The position numbers were made by a program, and so were the translations under genes. 64,000 bases of DNA from Parapristionchus giblindavisi (Eukaryota; Nematoda; Chromadorea; Rhabditida; Diplogasteridae). How positions within the stretch are numbered: the first letter of the stretch is position 1; every line of letters starts with the position of its first letter. Shown here in pieces: positions 11,391 through 22,599 of the stretch. The notes beneath the pieces were generated by a model, which was not told the origin of the DNA, ran no database searches, and saw only the letters and a program-made list of their open reading frames with translations. The stretch is taken from positions 682,001 through 746,000 of the forward strand of contig CALSFV010000026.1 in the NCBI GenBank assembly GCA_943737045.1, in the 5' to 3' direction.

Positions 11391-11501
11391 CTAGAGAGAT
11401 AGATCATCCCTGTTGCCCTTCTCTCGATCTCTCAATTCGTCCACCACAGTCTCAAGGGGCGGCTGTCTGATCAGCAAGCAGCGGGAAGCACGGCACAGTA
11501 G
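11391..11501 (-). CDS. exon upstream of the acidic gene
   Basis: The acceptor is CTTACAG and the donor GTAAGT. The open frame includes PPLETVVDELRDREKGNRDD and meets a TAG exactly at the donor. If translated as is, the frame would stop there, so the join to 11034-11291 is uncertain. It is flanked by CAAAGATCAAAGAT-type low-complexity intron sequence. Confidence 0.3.
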   Translation of the reverse strand, partial: LLCRASRCLLIRQPPLETVVDELRDREKGNRDDLSL

Positions 11502-11647
11502 CTGTAAGCGAGAATCGAATAATGAAGGGATCAAAGATTATAGTAGTCATATAAATTTGCTAGCAAATAGAAGGAAGAATTATATCAGGTAAATCACCGT
11601 GTATTTTAAACTACTGTAGTACTAATGATGTGATAATAATAATAAAA

Positions 11648-11930
11648 GGTGCTTGTTCCGCAAATGCGCACACTTGCCCTGCCCCTTTAAAGCCCCGCCC
11701 CACTTTTCTTGTTTCGAAAATGTGCATGCCCCGCCCCTTCCCACAACCTCCACCCTTACACCTCGTACTCTCTTATATCTCAACGCTATCTTGCTCATGA
11801 TGACCTAACGATGATGGAAGAACAAGGCAATAACAGCAAAATGGGGTCGAACTAATTGTATTTCTTACCTCCTAACAATCCTGATTATGTCAATAACCCC
11901 GTCTAAATGCATGAATGCGCTTAGTTGCTT
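11648..11930. mobile_element. diverged 5' part of the GGCGCTTGTTCCGC hAT-like element
   Basis: Starts GGTGCTTGTTCCGCAAATG and follows the same order of motifs as the first 270 bp of the copy at 45165: GC-rich subterminal repeat, 'TACTCTCT.ATATCTCAACGC', 'GATGACCTAAC', 'CAATAACCCCGTCT'. Identity is clearly lower than between the 45-kb and 46.7-kb copies, and the other terminus was not found. It is an old, truncated copy. Confidence 0.6.
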
Positions 11931-12825
11931 ACTGCAGGAATTCTATGAATGTTATCAAGAATGAAAACAAAATATATTGACATTCCTGGATTAGCTACAA
12001 AATTAGTTTATTAATTAATTAATTAAGTAATAATAATAATATTTAAAATATTTAAATACCTTCTCAAATATCATTGTGCATGCTGCGAGAGAATGAGCTG
12101 GAGGCATCTGAAAGAAGCAAAAATGATTTAAATTTTTAAAATCATTTTCAAAAGTAGTTGATATTTCATACGTTGAACATCACAAACCGCGCTTTTATTT
12201 TTTATATTTTTTTAAGTGTTAACAACCGTCCAGAATTTCAAAAAAATATTTTTAAATATGCAAAATTTTCGCAAAAATACCACTACCACTGTACAATGCG
12301 TTCATTTGAAGGAATGAATATTTTTTTGAACATTATTAAATTCAATCTCTCCCTGACCTTCCGAGTGAGTGCACTTCGTTCTCCGAGAAGTTCGCCTCTA
12401 TCGGGAGGATGTCACAGAAGATCTAGAAGGGGGAGTAGATCAGGTAAGTTCAAAGATCAAAGATCAAAGATCACTCTTCACCTTATCTGTAAACAATAGC
12501 GTCTGGAAGTGTTGGTCGTGTAATGTTGGTGCAGGAGGAGGAGGAGGACGAATCTGGAATCAGATGAGTAGAGAATATGAATAGATGTCGTTTTTTTTTC
12601 AATTAATATCAAACATTCTGGCCATCAATTATCGAACAACTCGTAGTATTGCAAATACATTGCGTACACTCATATATGAGATGTCCTAGAGATGTCCAAA
12701 AATGGTCCTAACTCATTTCACCATTTTTGCTTCATTCCCATTTCATCTCAATTCTCTCATGACTGGCGTGATATATAAGGCGCATTTATTTGTATAAAAA
12801 ATTTTTTTACAATTTTATTTATTAA

Positions 12826-15043
12826 GAGACCGGCTCGGTAAGACTCGAGCATGGTCCGGACATTCGCGAGGACTTTCGATCTGGGCCTCAATACTTTCAT
12901 CATAGACACATACCGGGGGGAGACCGATGAAAGTTATAGTGAAAATGCCCTTGGGCTCAAACCCGGCTCACATATGTCGCATAAAATAAAAAAATTGAAA
13001 AATTCATAACTTTTCAAGCGTGATAGCTAGCACTTTTATTTCTTTTTATTGGTGAATAACATGTCATGCACTCTTATAAACACAGCTGAACAGCAATATC
13101 TTATCGTTTTGAATATGTTTTTTCGTGTCTGATTTTCAGATTTTTTTCCTTCTATCCTCGTTGAAGAGATACTGCAAGAAAATTCATAGTGCATATTGTA
13201 GCCCTGACGATTATGTACATGGTGGTCATATTCCCTTGGCCAGCCAGTTTGTCATAAGCCTCGAGAATTGCAACTGAATGTGAGATATGTGTAAATTGCA
13301 AAAATCGAAAATTAAATTTCTTGAAATTCGCAAGAGCAAGAGTTAGCTTTATAATGTCATTTTACTCGTAGTGATGCGCGTACATAGGAAAAATATACAA
13401 ATAGACTCAGACTACATTTTTTTAAAATTTAGAAAAATAATTATTTTATTTTTATTTTTTCAACTCCCACATTCAGTCGACCGTCAAGGCAAGTTGATTC
13501 ATAGGGCGGATGGTGGCTCTTGCATGTGTGTTTGCAGAAACGACTGCAACGTGAAGAATCGTCGTTTCGCAGATCTCGAATTTATTTTTTTAATTATCAA
13601 ACTTGAATATTTATATGTTTCTTTCACATAAATCGGTTGGAAGGTGGCGTATGGCAACCAAAGCTGTACCATTGTTATCAATAGGAGTGTACTATACTGC
13701 ACTACAGTAACCGTCAGGAATCACGAACTAATTTTTTTTCAGTCGACCCATGATTCTCAACCATGACCCCGGGTTCATGGTTGAGAATGGCTGAGGTCGA
13801 AAAAATCATGATGATCCCAGACCAAATACTATTTGGCATTATATCAATAGTGGGCCAACTTTTATTTTTATGGATACCATTACTCGAATTACCGTAATCT
13901 AGCTACCGTATCCTACAATAATGTGGTGAGATTCTCGGAAAATTCAGGTGCGTGCATTACTATTACGGTAATTCGAGATATGGTATCCATAAAAATAAAA
14001 GATGGCCCATTATTGATATAATGCCAAATAGTATTTGGTCTGGGATCATCATGAATTTTTCGACCTCAGCCATTCTCAACCATGAACCCGGGGTCATGGT
14101 TGAAAATAATGGGTCGACTGAAAAAAAGATCAGTTCGCGATTCCTGATGATTATGGTATTCAAGTACAGTTCACTCCCACTGATCAAAATGGTACGGCTT
14201 TGGTTGCCATACGCCACCTTCCAACCGATTTATGTGAAAGAAACATATAAATATTCAAGTTTGATAATTAAAAAAATAAATTCGAGATCTGCGAAACGAC
14301 GATTCTTCACGTTGCAGTCGTTTCTGCAAACACACATGCAAGAGCCACCATCCGCCCTATGAATCAACTTGCCTTGACGGTCGACTGAATGTGGGAGTTG
14401 AAAAAATAAAAACAAAATTATTATTTTTCTAATTTTTAAAAAAATGTAGTCCAAGTCTATTTCTATATTTTTCCTATGTACGCGCATCACTACGAGTAAA
14501 ATGACATTATAAAGCTAACTCTTGCTCTTGCGAATTTCAAGAAATTTAATTTTCGATTTTTGCAATTTACACATATCTCACATTCAGTTGCAATTCTCGA
14601 GGCTTATGACAAACTGGCTGGCCAAGGGAATATGACCACCATGTACATAATCGTCAGGGCTACAATATGCACTATGAATTTTCTTGCAGTATCTCTTCAA
14701 CGAGGATAGAAGGAAAAAAATCTGAAAATCAGACCCGAAAAAACATATTCAAAACGATATGATATTAGTGTTCAGCAGTGTTTGTAAGAGTGCTTGACAT
14801 GTTATTCACCAATAAAAAGAAATAAAAGTCCTAGCTATCACGCTTGAAAAGTTATGAATTTTTCAATTTTTTATTTTATGCGACATATGTGAGCCGGGTT
14901 TGAGCCCAAGGGCATTTTCACTATAACTTTCATCGGTCTCCCCCCGGTATGTGTCTATGATGAAAGTATTGAGGCCCAGATCGAAAGTCCTCGCGAATGT
15001 CCGGCAGGGGGTCAAAATGCTCGAGTCTTACCGAGCCGGTCTC
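12826..15043. mobile_element. TTAA-flanked 2.2-kb palindromic element
   Basis: The ends GAGACCGGCTCGGTAAGACT... and ...AGTCTTACCGAGCCGGTCTC are inverted, and TTAA flanks both (12822-12825, 15044-15047). Nearly the whole element is two arms of about 1.07 kb around a loop at about 13902-13962. The arms differ by scattered changes, so it is not an assembly artefact of one arm. Matching 86-codon frames in both arms (13371-13631, and 14490-14230 on the other strand) are mirror copies and are not taken as genes. TTAA-flanked palindromes are known in Caenorhabditis and point to piggyBac-type mobilisation in trans. Confidence 0.85.
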
Positions 15044-15373
15044 TTAATATGATATACAGCAGCGTGCTCTGCCTCACATATGAAATATAATGGTAATGTG
15101 ACAAGGTCAATTGATTGCTTGAGTGAAATGGGGGTAAATGGAATGGAGGTGAAACAAGAAACGAACTGGTTGACATGACGATACTCTTACCCCTCCCGAA
15201 AGTAATTTCATTAAAAAAACCAAAATATAAGGGCGAAACAACAGTCAATGTCGATTTTGCAATCGATTTTACGAGCAGAGCTGTCTTAGAGAACAGCTAG
15301 ATATCAACAGTATTCAACCAATAACCGTCATTATCAATCAATATCCCCTCTCTCGAATTAATCAATAATCAAT

Positions 15374-15457
15374 AACGAACCAGTCGTGAACATCTTATCC
15401 TTCTCCGCTCTCAGATTCGCTCGAACTCGCTCCACTTGGTCTGTCTGTCTACGTTGC
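15374..15457 (-). CDS. isolated coiled-coil-like exon
   Basis: On the minus strand a CTAG acceptor precedes about 27 codons of charged helix (DEQRRQTDQVERVRANLRAE), ending at ACTG before GTTCGT. No neighbouring exon could be linked. It may be a stray exon of a coiled-coil gene. Low confidence. Confidence 0.25.
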
Positions 15458-15464
15458 TCGTCCT

Positions 15465-15512
<48 letters not shown>
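15465..15512. repeat. ATT trinucleotide microsatellite
   Basis: About fifteen TTA/ATT units with slight variation toward the 3' end (TCA). Confidence 0.9.
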
Positions 15513-15523
<11 letters not shown>

Positions 15524-15929
15524 TACTAATATTAGTTAAATAGCTTATTTGAATCGAATATTTCAATCACCTCCTACAGATAAGACAAGCAAATATCAAC
15601 AACTTTCCTTTATACTATGTTCGTTAAAAAATATTTTTATTAATTTAACTTTCAATTTGTGTTCGACAAATGTTAATATTACAAAACGATTACGGACTAA
15701 CTCCCCCTCCTTCGGTCGTTGAATATCCCACGTATGACTACCATATCACAAGTGATCCCCTCACCTTATTCCCTTTCCTCAATCGCTCTATCATCTCTAC
15801 TCCCCCTCTACTTGAACATCTAATAATATTCGATCCACCATAAAAAGGTAAACAACAATAAATGAATGAATGAATGTAGAAGTGAGAGATCATCATCATT
15901 ATTATCATTACTTATATTCAATGTTCATG

Positions 15930-16090
15930 TAATGTATGTGATTGGATTGGCATATTTCAATGTTTATTTATTTATTTATATAAATATTAATATTCAATTA
16001 ACATAAATATTCATATAAATGGCATTATATGCAGATATGTAATTAGATCTGCATATAATGCCTCTATTCTTTAATCCAATCACATACAAA
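15930..16090. mobile_element. short foldback MITE
   Basis: Outer inverted repeats GTATGTGATTGGATT and AATCCAATCACATAC enclose about 155 bp. A second, inner hairpin (GGCATTATATGCAGAT / ATCTGCATATAATGCC) lies within. No target duplication was resolved. Confidence 0.6.
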
Positions 16091-16491
16091 ACAGTTCAAT
16101 AAATACATAGTGTATGGGTTCCCTCGGAAGATTATATCGCATTCTCGGAATGGGCTCAAAATATAGATTTCATTGCTCATTGAAACTCATTTCAACCAAT
16201 GTGTTAGGCATGACTCATATTTTATACATGGTTCTACTCGAAAGTCTACTTTCAAAAGGTGACTTGAAGTAGAGTTACAAGTCTATTTCAAATAAAAATC
16301 ATAAGTACGTTTTGAAATGCCAGAGAAGGTGGATCCAAAGTCACTCATTTCTGCACTTTTCCTAACTTAGAAACTCCACGGTATCAAGGTATACTGATAC
16401 AAGCAACGCACACTGAGGTCCAAAGTCCAAAGATCAATCCTAAAACAAAAGTTCAAAGATCAGTTCAAAGATCAATCCAAATACCAAAGAT

Positions 16492-16573
16492 CAAAGAGCG
16501 AAGGATCTCATCGGGGACAATTATCTCCGACTATCTGAGGACTGGAGAAAGGAAAGCATAAAAGATAATTTAT
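16492..16573. repeat. 82-bp direct repeat, left copy
   Basis: This is the same as 19104-19186 apart from a single T indel (CTATCTGAGG versus CTATCTTGAGG). The two copies directly flank the composite foldback element. In the right copy one frame reads like coding sequence (ERRISSGTIISDYLEDW). The indel breaks that frame in the left copy. Confidence 0.85.
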
Positions 16574-19093
16574 CACGGATCTCCTGTAAAAACGTAGGAA
16601 AATGAGATCTTTTCCCGACAGTTTTAAATTTTATCTCACCGATTTGGATGAAACTTGTTTGATTAATCGTAATGAGGGAAATGAGAAGGCCTAGGCACTT
16701 TATTTCGCCAAATTTCCATTTTTATCGATTTTTTGATCTACCACTTCGGGGAGCCATATCTCACTGAAATTTTGAGCTAAAGCTAAACATTTTTTTTCAA
16801 TCGACTCGAAATGAACTAATCTTGAAGTTACTATGCGAAATGTATGGGCAAAAACGCCATCTTCTACCTGTTTTCTTCGAAAAATTGATTTTTTCAGTAC
16901 ATTATGTTATTTTTCTCAAAAGTTTTCAACAAAAGGTACGATTTTTATTCGCGATTCTGATTCCCCATCCCCGAATTGAGGTAAGCACATATTTCATCAG
17001 CCGTAACTCACGACAAGCCATATCGGTCCTCAGAGTGGACCCGTACTTTGCGTTATTTTCATTCAAAAAAGCATTTCTTATATCACCTCTTCTCATTGTC
17101 ATGCAAATTCGCAATTATGGTATACCAATCGATAGATCTCGACGAGCTCTATAAAAATGTCCTAATAGTAAAAGTCATGAAAGTTTACCGTTTTCAAGAT
17201 ATGCTTTGTTTTTGCACTACCAAATTGCTTTGCAATGTAATCGATTCGCAAAGAAACGTTCTTTGCTTTCTCCAGTGTGTTTTTTTCTAAAATTATTTAT
17301 TAATATTATTATAGGAAAGGAAAACAAATAAAACAGCAAAAAAGTTTATCTGAGATATGGCAAATCAAGAACCTCATCAGAACTCTCGTCGCAGCGAAGA
17401 AGAATCAACTAGACAGTGAGAGAGTGAGGAGCAGAAGAAGAAGAGCACTTCTCGATGATATGCTCATGGATTTGGAGGAGGAAGATATTCAGATCGAGGA
17501 GGAGGTCGACGTGGAAGAGGATGATAGAGATCACTGCTGAGGCTATCTATGATTTTGTTCACAGTGATCTCAAGTAGTATTTCTGATCAACGATCCGGAT
17601 AATTTTTCGATCATTCCGATTCCGATATCGGAATGATCGACGAGTATTTTCGTATTTCAGAATTCGAATTTTTCAATGATGAATATCTCAGATAAACCTT
17701 TTTGCTGTTTTATTTGTTATCCTTTCCTATAATATTATTAATAAATAATTTTAGAAAAACACACTGGAGAAAGCAAAGAACGTTTCTTTGCGAATCGATT
17801 GCATTGCAGAGCAATTTGGTATACCACTATAGTGCAAAAACGGATTTTGAAGCATATCTTGAAAACGGTCAACTTTCATAACTTTTACTATTAGGTCATT
17901 TTTATAGAGCTCGTCGAGATCTATCGATTGGTATACCATAATTGCGAATTTGCATGACAATGAGAAGAGGTGATATAAGAAATGCTTTTTTTGAATGAAA
18001 ATAACGCTAAAATGGAAATGAGGGAAATGAGAAGGCCTAGGCACTTGATTTCGCCAAATTTGCATTTTTATCGATTTTTTGATCTAACACTTCGGGGAGT
18101 CATATCTCACTCAAATTTTGACCTAAAGCAAAAAATTTTTTAACCAATCGACTCGAAATGAACTAATCTTGAAGTTACTATACGAAATGTATGGGCGAAA
18201 ACGCCATCTTCTACCTGTTTTCTTCGAAAAACTGATTTTTTCAGTACATTGTGCTAATTTTCTCAAAAGTTTTCAACAAAAAGTACGATTTTTATTCGCC
18301 ATTCTGATTCCCCATCCCTGAATTGAGGTAAGCATATATTTCATTAGCCGTAACTCACGACAAGCCATATCGATCCTCAGAGTGGACCCGGACTTTCTGG
18401 TTCTTCCCTTTTAGGGAAGAACCAGAAATGGGGTTCTTCAATTTGGTAGTGCAATAACGGATTTTGAAGCATATCTTGAAAACGGTCAACTTTCATGACT
18501 TTTACTATAAGGTCATTTTTATAGAGCTCGTCGAGATCTTTCGATTGGTATACCATAATTGCGAATTTGCATGACAATGAGGAGAGGTGATATAAGAAAT
18601 GCATTTTTGAATGAAAATAACGCTAAGTCCGGGTCCACTCTGAGGATCGATATGGCTTGTCGTGAGTTACGGCTAATGAAATATGTGCTTACCTCAATTC
18701 GGGGATGGGGAATCAGAATCGCGAATAAAAATCGTATCTTTTGTTGAAAACTTTTGAGAAAAATAGTATAATGTACTGAAAAAATCAGTTTCTCGAAGAA
18801 AACAGGTAGAAGATGGCGTTTTCGCTCATACATTTTGTTGAGTAACTTCTAGATTAGTTCATTTCGAGTCGATTGAAAAAAAATTTCACGCTGTAGGTCA
18901 AAATTTGAGTGAGATATGACTCCCCAAAGTGGTAGATCAAAAAATCGATAAAAATGCAAATTTGGCGAAAACAAGTGGTTAGGCCTTCTCCTTTCCCACA
19001 TTATGATTAATGAACCAAGTATCATCCAAATCGGAGAAAAAATTTTTAAAACGGTCGCATGGCTTCTTTCATTCTTAAAGGAGATCCGTGATA
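16570..19093. mobile_element. composite foldback element (TTATCACGGATCTCC termini)
   Basis: The termini TTATCACGGATCTCC and GGAGATCCGTGATAA are inverted. Inside, a unit of about 0.75 kb appears three times: forward at 16640-17345, inverted at 17690-18005, forward again at 18005-18420, with an inverted return at 18605-19060. The central loop (17350-17690) is unique and holds a 60-codon acidic frame. A small hairpin (TTCTGGTTCTTCCC...) marks the turn at 18400-18435. A truncated copy is at 26205-27099 and a remnant at 48170-48420. No transposase is present. Confidence 0.7.
17348..17540 (+). other. unique open frame in the loop of the foldback
   Basis: The only non-repeated part of the foldback holds a frame of about 60 codons ending at TGA near 17539. 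It contains Arg-rich then Glu/Asp-rich sequence (RRRRALLDDMLMDLEEED). There is no ATG at its start. Composition and position suggest captured exon sequence. Function unknown. Confidence 0.3.
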
Positions 19094-19103
19094 ATCCAAA
19101 GAC

Positions 19104-19186
19104 CAAAGAGCGAAGGATCTCATCGGGGACAATTATCTCCGACTATCTTGAGGACTGGAGAAAGGAAAGCATAAAAGATAATTTAT
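19104..19186. repeat. 82-bp direct repeat, right copy
   Basis: This is the partner of 16492-16573. It is followed by 'GGAGAATTCATATATTC', also found at about 2430, which links this flank to the duplicated 2-kb locus. Confidence 0.85.
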
Positions 19187-19304
19187 AACAAGGAGAATTC
19201 ATATATTCCAATTTTTGAGAGGAAGAAGAAAGAGCAATGAGACAGGGAAATTATCGAGAACGAAAGAAAAGAAAGGGAGAGACTAAAATGGTATTAGAAA
19301 TTTG

Positions 19305-19329
19305 AGTGAGTGAGTGAGTGAGAGAGAGA

Positions 19330-19367
<38 letters not shown>

Positions 19368-19815
19368 GAGAGAGAGAGTGAGAGAGATAGGAGAGAAAGA
19401 GTGGAGAGTGAGAGAGAGAGAGTGAGAGAGAGAGAGAGAGTGAGAGAGAGAGAAAGAGAGGAGAGAGATGGGAGAGAAAGAGTGGAGAGTGAGAGAGAGC
19501 GTGAGTGAGAGAGAGAGTGAGAGAGAGAGTGAGAGAGATAGGAGAGAAAGAGTGAGAGATAGAGAGAGAGAGAGAGAGTGAGAGAGAGAGAGAGAGTGAG
19601 AGAGAGAGAGAGTGAGAGAGATAGGAGAGAAAGAGTGGAGAGAGAGAGTGAGAGAGAGAGTGAGAGAGAGATGGGAGAGAAAGAGTGGAGAGTGAGAGAG
19701 AGAGAGAGTGAATGAGCGAGAGAGAGAGAGAGTGAGAGAGAGAAAGAGAGGAGAGAGATGGGAGAGAAAGAGTGGAGAGTGAGAGAGAGTGAGTGAGAGT
19801 GAGAGATAGTGAGTG
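19305..19815. repeat. GA-rich low-complexity tract, about 510 bp
   Basis: Interrupted (GA)n with higher-order units such as GGAGAGAAAGAGTGGAGAGTGAGAG repeated several times. Long open frames on the minus strand (Ser/Leu/His runs) come from the dinucleotide composition and are not genes. Confidence 0.95.
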
Positions 19816-19818
19816 ATA

Positions 19819-21164
19819 CAGTACCGTGCAAAAGTCTGGCCCCAAAATTTGAATCGCTATAACTTTCTTCGTACTTGACCGATCGGCCCCCGGTTTGTTT
19901 TATTAAATAGTGTAACCATTGGAAAAAATGTGTATGTTATTGATTATTACCTAGGATGATGAAATAATTTCATCATTCTTGAAATGCCGAGGTGCGATCG
20001 TAAAAATAGGTTTATTCTCAGGTAGATTTTTTCTATTAGTCCAATTTTTTTATGAGGAACGAACAACTATCGGTGAACGTTTTAAGCCATTATCCACGTT
20101 GCTTGCATATCGCTCCGAGGAATTAGCTAATTTCGCCTGACCCATCAAAATTTCGTAAAAATGTCATAACTCAGTCTGTAATTGAGCTACGGGTCTTAAA
20201 TTCAACAAGTATTATCACATGGTCATAGGGCACCACCATGCTAATTTCAGAAGGATTCCGCTTCTTGAAGAGAAAATTCGAAAATAATCCCATACCATAT
20301 TTTGGGCATACGGTATTTACCAGTCGGTTTTTCTAAAAATCTAAAAATTTGGTATGATGTGCCCAAACATCTACCTAACACATCTACAAAATGGCGAGAT
20401 TACAGGAGTTCAAGTACGACTTTGCCCATAAAAATACCATTGACAGTCAAAGTGGAATTTTGCGAGAAAAGAGACAGATAAAAAGGTGGAAAGTCCAATA
20501 GTAGAACTAAATTGAGGAAACTTGTAGAAAATGTGCTTATTAAACACTTGATTCAAAATTCGATCGAAATTGATATGAAATACTGGGTTATTGACCCGTA
20601 ATAATTCTCCATAACGAAGGAAATTTGATTCCGTCCACTTTGACTGCCAATGGTATTTTTATGGGCAAAGTCGTAATTGAACTCCTGTAATGTCGCCACT
20701 TTGTAGATGTGTTAGGTAGATGTTTGGGCACATCATACCAAATTTTCAGATTTTTAGAAAAACCGGCTGGGAAATACCGTAAGCCCAAAATAAGGTATGG
20801 GATTTTTTTCGAATTCTCTCTTCAAGAAGCGGAATCCTTCTGAAATAGGCATGGTGGTGCCCTATGACCATGTGATAATACTTGTTGAATCTGAGGCATA
20901 TAGCTCAACTACGGACAGAGTTATGGCATTTTTACCAAATTTTGATGGGTCATGCGAAATTAGCTAAAAAAACCTATTTTTACGATCGCACCTCGGCATT
21001 TCAAGAATGATGAAATCATTTCATCATCGTAGGTAACAATCAATAACAAACAAATTTTCTCCAATGGTTACACTATTTAATAAAACAAAACGGAGACCGA
21101 TCGGTCAAGTACGAAGAAAGTTATAGCGATTCAAATTTTGGAGCCAGACTTTTGCACGGTACTG
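19819..21164. mobile_element. Tc1/mariner-like palindrome, 1346 bp, TA target
   Basis: The ends CAGTACCGTGCAAAAGTCTGG... and its inverse are flanked by TA on both sides. The two arms of about 660 bp pair almost throughout, around a loop near 20470-20520. The terminal sequence has the form of Tc1/mariner inverted repeats (CAGT...CAAAAGTCT). There is no transposase frame, so this is a non-autonomous long-TIR derivative. Confidence 0.85.
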
Positions 21165-21299
21165 TATATATAGAGAGAGAGCACAGACGAGGAGAGTACA
21201 CCATGTTACAGGTCATACCATAAATTATGGTCCATAATTTTTTGGCATTTTGCATTTTCAATGAGCGCTCCTGTGTTAAAGAAACGATTTGAATTGCGG

Positions 21300-21503
21300 A
21301 CTAATGATCGGAGTGTCATCTACGAGGAAGATAACTAATGATCGGAGTGTCATCTACGAGGAAGATAACTAATGATCGGAGTGTCATCTACGAGGAAGAT
21401 AACTAATGATCGGAGTGTCATCTACGAGGAAGATAACTAATGATCGGAGTGTCATCTACGAGGAAGATAACTAATGATCGGAGTGTCATCTACGAGGAAG
21501 ATA
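21300..21503. repeat. six tandem copies of a 34-bp unit
   Basis: The unit runs from ACTAATGATCGGAGTGTCAT to CTACGAGGAAGATA and is repeated six times with no visible difference. There are no spacers, so it is a minisatellite rather than a CRISPR. Perfect identity implies recent expansion. Confidence 0.95.
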
Positions 21504-21504
21504 A

Positions 21505-22000
21505 AATCCAAGAACTGAAAACGATCGATATGCGCTCCAAGGAAACCGAGAATCACCAGGTAGAATAGCACTAATTTCAGTGTAACTAAAACTACTCTAA
21601 TAAAATGCATATAGCTTTGTAATTCTTGTCGTGGTTGGTGTTAATATTGATTATTTTCTTCGTGAAGCCAATTAAAAGATGAGGAATTTCACCGAAACCT
21701 TTTGATAAACTAACATACGTCTATCCTCATCTTGATCACAATTAATTGGCTTCACGAAGAAAATAATCAATATTAACAACTCTAATACTCAAAATATCGA
21801 TTCCCAAGTTAGGATTATCGATTTTTTAATTTATAACATGAACATATCCTTCGATTTGGGGGTAATGAACAATACGATCAATTCAAAAAGAAAACAGAGT
21901 TCGATCGCAGGAAGAAGTTGACCAACCGATTATGTATTACCAGAAACCGTGACTTAACTGATGAGCATGGCGTACTTTCCACACTTCACAAACTACTCAA
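21505..22000. repeat. third copy of the local intron repeat, with a small foldback
   Basis: Matches 6040-6420 and 9600-9960 in order (CCAAGGAAACCGAGAATCACC, AAATATCGATTCCCAAGTTA, TACCAGAAACCGTGA). It is interrupted at 21635-21780 by a foldback whose arms (TTAATATTGATTATTTTC and its inverse) surround a loop of about 70 bp. The foldback is absent from the other copies and so is a later insertion. Confidence 0.65.
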
Positions 22001-22227
22001 AATACTACTTAGAATACTACTAGTACTACTAGACTACTATTATTACTCAAAATATTGATTAGCCTCTTAATCAACGACAATCATGACACAAAAATCACAT
22101 CAAACCACTCAAGATCTATCCAGTTTCTAATTCAAAATTTGCGAAAAGCAGATAAAACTCCCCCCTTTTCTCTTCTTTTCGAGCGTTTTAAACAACACAT
22201 AGATGATAACATCAATAACCCGCTCAC

Positions 22228-22348
22228 CTCAGTAGATCAGCCGCATCCAGCAGGGTCTTCAACGACGGGATTCCACCATTCGACGTCGTCGTGATCATCG
22301 TAGTCGCGCCTCCACTAGATGACGTCATCGATGATGATGTCGTCATAC
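22228..22348 (-). CDS. SLKTLL exon, open copy
   Basis: This minus-strand exon has a CTTATAG acceptor and a GTGAGC donor. It encodes a Ser/Thr/Met-rich stretch followed by GGIPSLKTLLDAADLLR. It is paralogous to 6661-6782 (stop inside) and 10236-10344 (stop near the end). Of the three copies it alone is open to its donor. Neighbouring exons of this copy were not identified. Function unknown. Confidence 0.4.
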
Positions 22349-22599
22349 CTATAAGCAGCACTACAGATAAACTGGTCAACCATGAATCACTAGTGATCCA
22401 GTCAAATTCTCGAGAATCTAAACTCTGCGAGCTCATCCCACCCCATACTACAACTGAGCACGATTTGGTCGAGATCGATGCATATCGCTTTTTGGCCAAG
22501 TGTCAAGTCATAAGCAAAATATGTTCACTGAGTCAGATAGTCTCTCTTAAACATTTAGAGGAATGTACTTAGATGAGAATTAATGAATAAATGGAAATA

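Noticed and set aside
13371..14490. Matching 86-codon frames in the two arms of the 12.8-kb palindrome
   Set aside because: They are the same sequence read in mirrored arms, with a low-complexity composition and no family match. Conservation reflects arm identity, not coding.
19283..19845. Two overlapping minus-strand frames of about 180 codons rich in Ser, Leu and His
   Set aside because: They follow from the GA/CT dinucleotide repeat; long open frames are expected in all phases and there is no domain.
21300..21503. CRISPR array
   Set aside because: Repeats are directly adjacent with no spacers, in a eukaryotic context.
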